From positions 551,990-615,989 of the forward strand of contig NZ_FPKU01000003.1 in NCBI RefSeq assembly GCF_900119845.1: DNA of 64,000 nt, given 5' to 3'. The position numbers and the translations under genes are program-made. The notes beneath the pieces are model-generated. The model ran no database searches. It saw only the letters and a program-made list of their open reading frames with translations, and had not been told where the DNA came from. The stretch comes from Devosia enhydra. GTDB lineage: Bacteria > Pseudomonadota > Alphaproteobacteria > Rhizobiales > Devosiaceae. Shown one piece after another: positions 18,035 through 26,422 of the stretch. Numbering within the stretch: the stretch's first letter is position 1; the number at the start of each line of letters is the position of its first letter.

Positions 18035-21000
18035 TTACCAGGCGGCCTTGAGGCCCGCCTGTCCGGAATAGCCTACAACCTGGCCCGGCCCGACGCCATA
18101 GGCGCCCTTGAAGTCGGCATTGAGCTTGACATTGTCGGCTACCGCCGCCGCGAAGCCCGCCCCGAACTCGACGCGGGTGCCACCGGTGCCCGTGCCGAAG
18201 GTGAAGCCATCGACCTCGACCTCCTTGTACTCATTGAGGTCGTGGGCCACTGCGACCCCGGCATAGGGGGCAAAGCCGCCATAATTGCCCTCGGCCCGCA
18301 CGCCGCCGCGCAGCAGCATGGTGTCGGGGGTGAGGAAATCTACCCCGTCGACCCATGGGCTCTGCACATCTGTATAGGTGGTGGTCTGGTAGAGGAACTG
18401 ACCCCAGGGCGTGATGCGGCCCGTGTCGTCGCCAATGCCGAGGCCGGCCTCGATCGAGGCGGTGGCCGTGTGGCCCTTGGCCGTGAGGGCGCCTGCCGCC
18501 TCGACTGGGGCGAAGGTCCAGTCGGTGAACCCGTATTGCCCGATCGCTTCGACATAGGAGCCGCCGCTGGCCCAGCTGGCCTGCACGCCACCGGCATAAA
18601 GCGCGCCATCGAGCCGCGCATCGCCGAGGAACGTGCCCACATCGCTGCCCGAATTGCCATAGGCGGCATGGACGCCCGCCCGCACATCGCCGGCCCGCAG
18701 GATATCGAGGCCAATCTGGCCATATTGCACGGTCTGCACGGTGGAGACGGTGTCCGTCACCTCCTGATAGTTCACCCCGAAGCGCAGCCAGCCCGCCTCC
18801 ATGTCGGAATAGCCGCCCGAGCCGCGCCGATCGACGAAGGTACCGAGCGCCATGTCGAGCGCCTGATGGGTCGTGCCGGTGAGCGTGGCGAGGCCATAGG
18901 TCTCGTCCTGTACGAAGGCCTCGAGCCCATAGACCTGGATGTCGGCGCCAAAGAAGGTCTGCTCGTCCACCGGGATGCCCACGACCCCATCGGTGGTCGC
19001 GGCGACGGTACGGGGCGCGGCGATCCGCACTTCGCGGCCGTTCTGGGTCAGCCGGTTGGCCTGCACGATATCGCCATTGAGCGCGCCGCCGATGCGAACG
19101 AGTTCGATATCGGCGAGATTGCCCAGCGCAACGGCGCGCGATCCACCGGCATCGACATTGGCGAGGGTGACCGGCAGGTCGCCATTGAGGTCGCCGCCGA
19201 CATTGAGCTGGTCATAGGTGCCCAGATTGCCCGGAGAATGGCTCAAAAGCCCGAAGGTCACTTCGAGAAGCGTCGAGGGACCGAACTGGGTGGTTACATC
19301 GGGATCGATGGCGGCAACATTGAGGTTGCCACCGATATTGGCATAGCCGGGCGACGCACCGGGGGTCAGCAGGCCATCGAGATTGAGATCGCCGGCAAAA
19401 TAGACGTTGCCCCTGATGACGCCATCCTGAACGAAACCGTCGCCAGTGACGATCAGCGGGTTGGTCAGCGTGCTGCCCAGCACCGTGGCGCCGGCTTCGG
19501 CGGTCAAATTGCCGTCGATGATCGAGCCGTCCTCGAAGAAGGCCGAAGCCCCGCTTTCCACGGTGAAGCTCGCGGCATTGACGAGCCCGCTCCAGCTGGC
19601 GGTGGCCTTGACGGTGACATAGGTGCCGCCCTCGCCGGTCTTTACGGCAGTGTCGATGATGTCGCCCTCGATCACCGCATCATTGTCGATGACGAAATTG
19701 ACGATGCCGTTCGAGCCGGCCCCCGTGCGGTCCACCTTGAGCAGCGTGCGCGCATCGCCCGGATTGGCCGCGCCGAAATTACCCCCCAGCACGGTGCCCG
19801 TCCCGATGGTGAAATTGGCGATCTTGTCGGCTTCGTCGAAGCCAGCGTAAGCCAGCGGCGCGCCATCGGCCGTGACCGTGGTGCCGGTGGTGGTGATATC
19901 GCCGCCATTGACGATGTTGAGCGCCGCATTGCCGCCATTGGCGGTGATCGTGCCGCCCGTCACCACGGCCTTGGCATTGGCGTTGGGCGCCTTGCCGGTG
20001 CTGTCGACGAAGAGGCTGGTGTTGAGGCTGGCCAGTTCGAGCGTCTGCGTGCCGCCGGTGACCGCGAAGCCGCCGGTGCCGTTGACACTGCCCGAGAAGG
20101 TCGAGGAGGCGTTGGTGACATTGAGGCGCCGGTCCCCCAGCGCGATCGTGCCGTCGCCGGAGAGGTCCTGGATGGTGCCCGAGGTCGCGGTCAGCCCCGA
20201 AATGTCGAAGGCGCCGGCCAGTTGCAGCCGCAGGGATTCGGCGATATCGCCGCTGCCCTCGAGCGCGAGGGTGGTGCTGCTCCAGACGTCGGTGGCCCCG
20301 GTATAGCTGTTGTCGCCCGAAAGCGTCTGCGTGCCGCTGCCCGATACCGAGAAGCCGCCATTGCCGGAAATGACGCCCGAGAAGGTCTGTCCGCTGGCCT
20401 GCATCACCGACAGCGTGTTGTCGCCCAGGATGACCGAGCCGGCCCCATCGAGGGCAGCGATCAGGGCCTGGTCGAAATCGTTGTCGACGCCTGAAATGTC
20501 AAAGATGCCATTGGCGGTGACACCGCTCGAAGAGGCGATGGACCCGTCATCGGCGAGCTTGAGCGTGCCGCCCAGATCGATCACCGTGGCGCCCAGATAG
20601 CTGTTGGCCCCCGAAAGCGTCTGTGCACCGGCAGCGGATTGGATCGTCAGCCCACCATTTCCGGTGATCTCGCCCGCGAACACGGTATTGGCGGCCTCGG
20701 TGATCACGAGCGTCTTGGCGTCGGTATCGGGCGTATCGAGTACCACCGAGCCGCTGCCCGAAAGCGTGATGATCTCGGCCGTGGGCCCGCTAATGCCGGA
20801 AATGTCGAGCGTGCCGTCGGCGACCACCTCCCCGGAGGCGGCGATCGCGCCGCCCGCGACCAGCGCCAGCGTGGCGCCGCTTTCGATAGTGGTCAGGCCT
20901 TCATAAAGATTGGCCCCCGAGAGGCTTTGGCTGCCGCTCGCAATGACGAAGTTGCCGGTGCCCGAAATCACGCCCGCGAACAGGCCCGTCGCCTCGGCGA

Positions 21001-23512
21001 TGGTCAGCGTCTTGTCGCCAAGCGTCACCGTGCCGGTGGCCCCGCCCGTGAGATAACCGATCTCGCTGCCCGACGCGGTCACCCCGGCAATGTCGAAATT
21101 GCCATCGAGGGCAAGCCCGGCCGAGGCGGCGATATCGCCATCGAGCGCGAGCACGAGGCTCGCACCGGTGCTGACGCTGGTGGTGCCGGTGTAGCTGTTG
21201 ACGCCCGTCAGGGTCTGCGTGCCACCGGTGAGGGCCAGATTGCCCTCGCCCTCGATGTCGCCTGAGAACGTCGTAGAGGCGTTCGTCAGGGTCAGGGTCT
21301 TGTCCCCGAGCACCACATTGCCGGCCCCGGAAAGGGTGACGAGCGCGGCGCCCGATGTGGCGCCCGAAATATCCAGGGTCCCGGCGATCCCGACCTGCGA
21401 CGAGCTGGCGATGGCCCCCGCGCCCTCGAGCCTCAGCGTCGTGCCCTCGGCGACGGTGGTGCCCAGCGCATAGGTGTTGTTGCGGGTGAGAACGATCGTA
21501 CCCTCGGTCGTGCCGTCGCCGAGCGAAAGCCCGCCATTGGAAATCACGCCGTCGAGATAAGCGATGTTCTCGCCCTCGGGCCCGCCATTGGCGATGATGG
21601 TGCGCACGCCATTGTTGAGATTGATGGCGTTCTTGAAATGCACGTCGGAATCGGCGGAGTCCGAGCCGAACAGCAGGGCGGAGCCATCGCCCACGAAGCT
21701 GTTGGCGTTCCAGGTGACCTGCTGCCCATTATGCAGGTTGACCGTCAGGTCGCCGCCAATCGCCGCAAACCCACCGGAGCCCGTCCACTGCACGCGGTCA
21801 GATCCCGTGCCCAGATAGCGACTGAAGGTACCGCTCGTCTGCAACACCCCACCGGCAAAATTGATGTTGCTGTCCATATGGATGCCGCCGGCGCCATTGA
21901 CGCTGCGACCATCGACAGCCTGGAGCACGCCGCCGGAAATCTTCGTCTGGCCGGTATAGCTGTTGGTGCCGTTGAAGATGACCCTGCCGCTCTGGATCTC
22001 GAGACCGGCGCCCACGCCACTCCGGATAGAGCTTTCCGAAATATTGGCCTTGCTGTCGTCGGCAATGTTGCCGTTGAAGATAATGGTGTTGCCTGCCCCG
22101 GCGTTGAGGCGGACGGTAGAGCCCTTCATCATGAACAGGTCCGAGCCGGCCTGATTGCCGGACGCACCGTCATTCTCGCTGTCGCCGCCGAAGACGCTGT
22201 TGCCGTCGAACAGCATGTTGCCGGTCAGCGTCAGCGTGCCGCCGCTCTGCACGAAGATGGCGCCGCCATAGCCAGAGCCGCCACCGCCGCCCGTGCCATT
22301 CGGGCTGCCATCGCCTGTGCTGCCGACGCCGCCGCCGAAGCCGGCCGCGCCGCCCGCGCCGTCAGGCCCGTCATGGGGACCGTTATTTGCTCCGGTTCCG
22401 TCCGCGCCACCAGCGCCGCCATTGCCGCCCTTGCCGCCGCCGGCGCCAAAGCCACCGGCACCGCCATCCCCGCCGTCGCCGCCCACGCCACCAAGAGCCG
22501 CGGAAAGCTCGATGGCATCACCACCGTCTCCGCCATTGCCGCCGGCACCGCCGCCATAGCCGAACGAGCCATTGCCACCTGTCGCGCCAAAACCTCCCGA
22601 GCCGCCATTGCCGGCAGCGCCAGTTGCATAGGACGTGATCTGAATGGCGGTGAGATAAGCAAGCTCATAGGCCGCCTTGGTACCCTCGGCGCCTGCACTG
22701 GCAGTTGCTGCGGCAGCCAGGGCCGTCATCTGGGTAGCCACGAGTCCCAATGCCGTGCCCAGCGCCGGGTTGGCGGCCGTCACTACACCTCCGCCGGAGG
22801 AAGCGGCAGCCGCTGCCGCCGTGAATTCAGCCGCAAGAGTGGTGTAAAGCCCCGCCTCGGTGCTATCACCAGCCGCATCGAAGACAGCCTTGGCCTGCTC
22901 GGCAATCGTCTTGACGATGTCGGCGGTCGTGGCGGATCCGCCACTGCCGGCACCGCCCGCGCCACCCGTGCCGCCGACACCTGCACTGCCGTTACCGCCT
23001 TTGAAGCCATTGCCGCCCGGCAGACCATCGGCACCGTTTACATAGGCGCCCGCGCCGTCGCCATTGCTGCCGGCCTGACCATTGCTGCCCGCCGTGCCCG
23101 TGCCATAGCCGTTGAGGCCACCGCCGGTCGAACCGACGCCGCCTGTGCCGCCCGTCGCCGTATTGCCGACGAAATCGGAATTGGAGATCGTGACATTGGC
23201 GCCCGACCCCACGAATACGGCGCCACCCAGCCCTGCACCGCCGCCGCTGCCGGAACTCCCGGTGGTGTTGAAATTGGTGAAGGTGGAGTTGCTGAAGCTC
23301 TGGGAGCCGCTCAGCACCATCGCACCGTTGGATTGGCCGCCATCCACAATCGTCTGGGCGAGCGACTGGCCGGAGGGGACTGCGAAGGCGAGGCCGAGGG
23401 TCAGCGCTGCGACCGAGACACTGCTCAGCGCGCGCCGACGCTCACGACCCACGAAGCCTGCACCAATACCCTCCAAGCCAGCCGCTCTTGCGGTACCCAC
23501 CGGTCGCTTCAT
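18035..23512 (-). CDS. Large type Va autotransporter with Gly-rich region, PATR-type repeats and C-terminal beta-barrel
   Basis: 1825-residue surface protein. An extended signal (about residues 23-52, ERRRALSSVSVAALTLGLAF then SLAQ) precedes the passenger. Two Pmp-like motif pairs are visible: GGAVF at 96-100 with FVGN at 114-117, and GGAIF at 416-420 with FDGN at 435-438. Between them lie Gly-rich flanks and an Ala-rich, probably helical segment (about 196-300). Residues about 678-1159 hold five tandem units of the autotransporter-associated beta-strand type. The last 260 residues, from about GGYSDMEAGWLRFG to LKAAW, form the outer-membrane barrel with a terminal aromatic residue. The passenger ligand is unknown. 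Kinase and regulator genes lie directly upstream on the same strand. Confidence 0.92.
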   Translation of the reverse strand: MKRPVGTARAAGLEGIGAGFVGRERRRALSSVSVAALTLGLAFAVPSGQSLAQTIVDGGQSNGAMVLSGSQSFSNSTFTNFNTTGSSGSGGGAGLGGAVFVGSGANVTISNSDFVGNTATGGTGGVGSTGGGLNGYGTGTAGSNGQAGSNGDGAGAYVNGADGLPGGNGFKGGNGSAGVGGTGGAGGAGSGGSATTADIVKTIAEQAKAVFDAAGDSTEAGLYTTLAAEFTAAAAAASSGGGVVTAANPALGTALGLVATQMTALAAAATASAGAEGTKAAYELAYLTAIQITSYATGAAGNGGSGGFGATGGNGSFGYGGGAGGNGGDGGDAIELSAALGGVGGDGGDGGAGGFGAGGGKGGNGGAGGADGTGANNGPHDGPDGAGGAAGFGGGVGSTGDGSPNGTGGGGGSGYGGAIFVQSGGTLTLTGNMLFDGNSVFGGDSENDGASGNQAGSDLFMMKGSTVRLNAGAGNTIIFNGNIADDSKANISESSIRSGVGAGLEIQSGRVIFNGTNSYTGQTKISGGVLQAVDGRSVNGAGGIHMDSNINFAGGVLQTSGTFSRYLGTGSDRVQWTGSGGFAAIGGDLTVNLHNGQQVTWNANSFVGDGSALLFGSDSADSDVHFKNAINLNNGVRTIIANGGPEGENIAYLDGVISNGGLSLGDGTTEGTIVLTRNNTYALGTTVAEGTTLRLEGAGAIASSSQVGIAGTLDISGATSGAALVTLSGAGNVVLGDKTLTLTNASTTFSGDIEGEGNLALTGGTQTLTGVNSYTGTTSVSTGASLVLALDGDIAASAGLALDGNFDIAGVTASGSEIGYLTGGATGTVTLGDKTLTIAEATGLFAGVISGTGNFVIASGSQSLSGANLYEGLTTIESGATLALVAGGAIAASGEVVADGTLDISGISGPTAEIITLSGSGSVVLDTPDTDAKTLVITEAANTVFAGEITGNGGLTIQSAAGAQTLSGANSYLGATVIDLGGTLKLADDGSIASSSGVTANGIFDISGVDNDFDQALIAALDGAGSVILGDNTLSVMQASGQTFSGVISGNGGFSVSGSGTQTLSGDNSYTGATDVWSSTTLALEGSGDIAESLRLQLAGAFDISGLTATSGTIQDLSGDGTIALGDRRLNVTNASSTFSGSVNGTGGFAVTGGTQTLELASLNTSLFVDSTGKAPNANAKAVVTGGTITANGGNAALNIVNGGDITTTGTTVTADGAPLAYAGFDEADKIANFTIGTGTVLGGNFGAANPGDARTLLKVDRTGAGSNGIVNFVIDNDAVIEGDIIDTAVKTGEGGTYVTVKATASWSGLVNAASFTVESGASAFFEDGSIIDGNLTAEAGATVLGSTLTNPLIVTGDGFVQDGVIRGNVYFAGDLNLDGLLTPGASPGYANIGGNLNVAAIDPDVTTQFGPSTLLEVTFGLLSHSPGNLGTYDQLNVGGDLNGDLPVTLANVDAGGSRAVALGNLADIELVRIGGALNGDIVQANRLTQNGREVRIAAPRTVAATTDGVVGIPVDEQTFFGADIQVYGLEAFVQDETYGLATLTGTTHQALDMALGTFVDRRGSGGYSDMEAGWLRFGVNYQEVTDTVSTVQTVQYGQIGLDILRAGDVRAGVHAAYGNSGSDVGTFLGDARLDGALYAGGVQASWASGGSYVEAIGQYGFTDWTFAPVEAAGALTAKGHTATASIEAGLGIGDDTGRITPWGQFLYQTTTYTDVQSPWVDGVDFLTPDTMLLRGGVRAEGNYGGFAPYAGVAVAHDLNEYKEVEVDGFTFGTGTGGTRVEFGAGFAAAVADNVKLNADFKGAYGVGPGQVVGYSGQAGLKAAW
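20036..21482 (-). repeat. Five tandem beta-helix repeats inside the autotransporter
   Basis: Protein-level repeats of roughly 93-105 residues. Each runs through a sequence like NSYTGxT, GxTLxLxGxGxIA, a DISG block, a VxLGDxTL block and FxGxIxGxG, and ends QTLSG. Unit starts are NTYALG, NSYTGT, NLYEGL, NSYLGA and NSYTGA. The last unit lacks the closing LSG. The DNA copies have diverged, so this is old duplication rather than recent slippage. Confidence 0.75.
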
Positions 23513-23558
23513 CGCTCACGCCCCCAAGACTAACGAGATGCGACTCGGAGCCGCCCCG

Positions 23559-23588
23559 TTTGTGACATAAACGATGTCTGGTCACAAA
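23559..23588. promoter_or_regulatory. Inverted repeat upstream of the autotransporter gene
   Basis: TTTGTGAC (23559-23566) and GTCACAAA (23581-23588) form perfect 8-bp arms 14 bases apart. A shorter repeat GACAT-AAACG-ATGTC (23564-23578) is nested inside. It lies 47-76 bases before the autotransporter start, where a regulator of that promoter would bind. The adjacent OmpR-type regulator is the natural candidate, but no binding evidence exists. Confidence 0.45.
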
Positions 23589-23622
23589 AAATTACGGAAC
23601 CTTACCAAGGAGTGACCCAATG

Positions 23623-23640
23623 TCGCCACATCTGTGGCGA
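23623..23640. promoter_or_regulatory. 18-bp palindrome between the response regulator and autotransporter genes
   Basis: TCGCCACA-TC-TGTGGCGA, perfect 8-bp arms, with a further CGCCACA half-copy at 23645-23651. It starts 34 bases after the response-regulator stop. It has no T-run on the minus strand, so it is a weak terminator candidate at best. It could equally be a second operator. Confidence 0.35.
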
Positions 23641-23673
23641 GCGCGCCACAATAGGCCGCAAATGCAGCCGGGG

Positions 23674-24366
23674 TCATTCGAGCCGCAGCGGCTCGCACAA
23701 CTGGTAGCCCCAGCCCCTGATGGCGCGGATGGGTCGCTCGCTGGTGCCGGCCTGACGCAGCCGGCGCGACAGGCGGAATATGGTGACATTGACCGTACTG
23801 CGGCTCTGGGTCTTCTGGGCCGGGTCGGTGAGTTCGAGGATCTGCCAGGTCTCGAGCCGCCCCTCGGGCGCGCGGGCAAAAGCAGCCAGCAGCCCCGCTT
23901 CGATCGCCGAGACGCTCACGCTGCCCTCGCTGCCGCTCAGGGTCAGGCTGCGTGTGTCGAGGCGGAAGGCCCCGCCTTCGAGCCTCACCTGCCGCCCCAG
24001 CCGGCGCGACAGCGCTTCGATGGCGGCAGACAACTCCTCGAGCGATACGGGCTTGATCATGTAGATGTCGGCCCCGTTCTGGTAGCCGGCGAGCCGGTCC
24101 TGCGGGCGTCCGCGCGCCGTCACCATGATGATGCCCAGATCAGGCTGGGCCTCGCGGATGCGGCGCGCGAGGCTAAGCCCGTCCTCGCCGGGCAGCCCCA
24201 GATCGAGCACCATGAGGTCGACGCCGGAAAGCCCCGGATGTTCGATCACGGCTTCGGCGCTTTCGATGCCGGTGACCTTGTGGCCCTCCTGCTCGAGTGC
24301 CGCCACAATGGCGGTGCGCAGGTCGTCATTGTCCTCGACAACCGCGATGCTCAGCGTGGCAGCCAT
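23674..24366 (-). CDS. OmpR-type response regulator
   Basis: 230-residue two-component regulator. The receiver domain covers about residues 5-118, with acidic residues Glu11/Asp12, phospho-acceptor Asp55 (VLDLGLPG), Thr83 and Lys105 (MIKP). The C-terminal winged helix, about 130-228, ends RAIRGWGYQL, a typical OmpR/PhoB signature. Its start overlaps the kinase gene by 16 bases, so the two are coupled. The next gene on the strand is the autotransporter, a plausible target. Confidence 0.9.
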   Translation of the reverse strand: MAATLSIAVVEDNDDLRTAIVAALEQEGHKVTGIESAEAVIEHPGLSGVDLMVLDLGLPGEDGLSLARRIREAQPDLGIIMVTARGRPQDRLAGYQNGADIYMIKPVSLEELSAAIEALSRRLGRQVRLEGGAFRLDTRSLTLSGSEGSVSVSAIEAGLLAAFARAPEGRLETWQILELTDPAQKTQSRSTVNVTIFRLSRRLRQAGTSERPIRAIRGWGYQLCEPLRLE

Positions 24367-26186
24367 ACAGTGAACCTCGCTTTCCCGTCTTCGGGGTCAT
24401 AACGCACGGTACCGCCAAGCCGCTTCACGATGCCACGCACGATGTAAAGTCCCAGACCCGAACCGCTCGACCGGCGCGCGCCGGGGCTGCGGTAGAATTT
24501 GCTGAACACCTGCGCGCTGTCGGGCAGGCCGGCCCGGCCGGGCAGGTTTTCGATGCTGATCGCCAGCCCGGCGCGGCCATGGTGCTGGGCAATGCTCGCC
24601 ATCAGGCCGATGGGCGTGCCCGGCGCACTGTATTTGACCGCATTGTCGAGCAGGTTGGCAACCACCACGCCCAGCAGCACCGGATCGGTGACCAGCGCCT
24701 GCACCGCGCCGATCCGCATGTCCATCGGCGTTGCGGGGGGCAGGCGGGAGACCGCCTCTTCGAGCAGGGCCTCGATATCGACGGTTTCGGCCACCACCTG
24801 CAACTGGTGCTGCTCCATCGCATCGGCATAGGTGCAGCGGTCGATCACCGCATTCATGTTGTCGAGCGCCGCCTCGATCAGCCGCCGCGGCTCGCCTGTG
24901 GTGCGCGCCGTGCCCAGCGCGATCCGCGCCACGGTGATCGGGGTCTTGAGTTCGTGCGAGAGCATGGCGAGGAAATGGCTCTGGGTCTGGCGTTGCTCGC
25001 GTTCATTGGCCAGTTGCTGGCGCGCCAGCCCAAGGTCGAGCCGCACCGCCTGGGCGTTGTCGAGCAGCAGCCGGGAGCGGCGATGCAAGAGCACGAACAT
25101 CAGCAGCGCCGAGATCGCGCCCGGGATCACCGAGCCGTCGAGATTGAGCCGCTGCGCCGCGGTCAGGCCCAGGAGCGGCACCATGAAGATGACGAGCGAG
25201 ATCGCCTGGAGGATATAGACGACCCGCAATGGCCCGCGCCCGATCAGCCCTTCGGACTGCACGGTGAAGGCCACGAAGATAAAGAGCGGCGCGCCCAGCA
25301 GCAGCACGATCGAATTGAGCTGCAAACCCAGCCGCGCCCAGCCCATGGCATAGAGCAGCAGCGCCGTGACATCGATCACGATGAGCGCATCCCAGAGCCG
25401 CTGCGCCAGCCGCGTCGGGGAAAAGGCCTTGAGCAGTGCCCGGTGAAAGAGCAGCGCCGAGAGCGGAACGAGCAGCACCGCGATGCTGGTCAGCATGTCG
25501 GCGGTGCGGTCGATCCGGCCGAGCAGCGGCGCCGCATAGCCCGAGATGCAGAGCAGGTAGAGCCCCTGCAGCGCATGGGCGAGCAGGAACCACGCCACCA
25601 CCGAATCGCGCGACATCAGATATTCGCTGATCGCCCAGAACAGCAACCCGCTCATCAGCCCGAGAAGGATCACCTGCACGATGAGCATTTGCACGTCTTC
25701 GGAGACGGCAGCCGCCTGCGGCAGGGCGGCGACGTTCAGCACCGAGCTGCTGGTCGATTTGAGGCGCAGGTAATAGCGCGTCGAGGGCCCCTCGGGCGTG
25801 ATGGTGAAGCTCAGGCTCACCGCCGGCGTTTCGCGCGCCCCGAACGGCACGGTGTCGCCATTGACCGATTGGCGGTAGCCCCCCGGCGCGGCGGGGTCGG
25901 GCGTATAGAGCACCAGCGTGTCGAGATAGGTCGGCCGAACGCGCAGGATCAGGGGCCGGCCGTCGGCCGTCGGGGCGATATCGAGCCGCACCCAGTGCAC
26001 CGCATCGGTGTAGCCGGCCGCAAGGATGTTGGGCATGGGCGCGAATTCGGCATCGCTCAGCTGCTCGATCGTCAGCCGCCCGCCGGGATCGGCGAGGACG
26101 GCCCGTGTCAGCACATGATCGGATTGGGCCAGTGCCGGCCCCAGCAACAGCGCGAGCCAGATGGCCCAGCCCCAGATCCGCCCCAT
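24351..26186 (-). CDS. Membrane histidine kinase with 7TMR-DISM sensor
   Basis: 611-residue sensor kinase from ATG 26186. The signal peptide ends GPALA-Q near residue 20. The periplasmic 7TMR-DISM beta-sandwich spans about 25-160, with MPNILAAGYTDAVHWVRLD. Seven membrane helices lie at about 165-368. Then come HisKA with phospho-acceptor His411 (MLSHELKTPI), the N box NLLDNAVKYS at 511-520 and the G2 box SGSGLGLYIV at 574-583. The frame stays open to 26963, but that part is antisense-frame noise inside the molybdenum hydroxylase gene. A G-rich stretch serves as ribosome site. The sensed signal, perhaps a carbohydrate, is unknown. Confidence 0.88.
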   Translation of the reverse strand: MGRIWGWAIWLALLLGPALAQSDHVLTRAVLADPGGRLTIEQLSDAEFAPMPNILAAGYTDAVHWVRLDIAPTADGRPLILRVRPTYLDTLVLYTPDPAAPGGYRQSVNGDTVPFGARETPAVSLSFTITPEGPSTRYYLRLKSTSSSVLNVAALPQAAAVSEDVQMLIVQVILLGLMSGLLFWAISEYLMSRDSVVAWFLLAHALQGLYLLCISGYAAPLLGRIDRTADMLTSIAVLLVPLSALLFHRALLKAFSPTRLAQRLWDALIVIDVTALLLYAMGWARLGLQLNSIVLLLGAPLFIFVAFTVQSEGLIGRGPLRVVYILQAISLVIFMVPLLGLTAAQRLNLDGSVIPGAISALLMFVLLHRRSRLLLDNAQAVRLDLGLARQQLANEREQRQTQSHFLAMLSHELKTPITVARIALGTARTTGEPRRLIEAALDNMNAVIDRCTYADAMEQHQLQVVAETVDIEALLEEAVSRLPPATPMDMRIGAVQALVTDPVLLGVVVANLLDNAVKYSAPGTPIGLMASIAQHHGRAGLAISIENLPGRAGLPDSAQVFSKFYRSPGARRSSGSGLGLYIVRGIVKRLGGTVRYDPEDGKARFTVWLPR

Positions 26187-26337
26187 CGCCCCCGCCCCCA
26201 GGATGCGTTGCAGCGCGCACCATGCCACGCCAGCGCCGGGCACAAGAACAGATTTGCCCTCTCGATCCAAGCCCGTAAGGCGGCAAGGCATCCGGAGCGT
26301 TTCGGCCGGCCGGCGCGCGATCGTGGACGCGGCGGGC

Positions 26338-26364
26338 AAAAAAAGAGGGCGGCCGAGGCCGCCC
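26338..26364 (-). terminator. Rho-independent terminator of the molybdenum hydroxylase operon
   Basis: GGGCGGCC-GA-GGCCGCCC (26347-26364) followed on the minus strand by TCTTTTTTT. It lies about 60 bases after the large-subunit stop codon. Confidence 0.85.
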
Positions 26365-26422
26365 ATCAGGAGATTTTCGATCAGGAGAACCGGCAGCCCA
26401 AGGGCCGCCGGCTGCATTGATC

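Noticed and set aside
22268-23161. CRISPR-like or tandem DNA repeat in the Gly-rich region
   Set aside because: The periodicity is codon-level Gly-Gly-x coding, not identical repeats with unique spacers.
17861-23533. Two long plus-strand reading frames (877 and 631 codons) across the autotransporter gene
   Set aside because: They lie antisense to a gene with clear signal, repeats and barrel. Their sequence is low-complexity and His/Arg/Gly/Ala-rich, as expected from the complement of a GC-rich coding frame.
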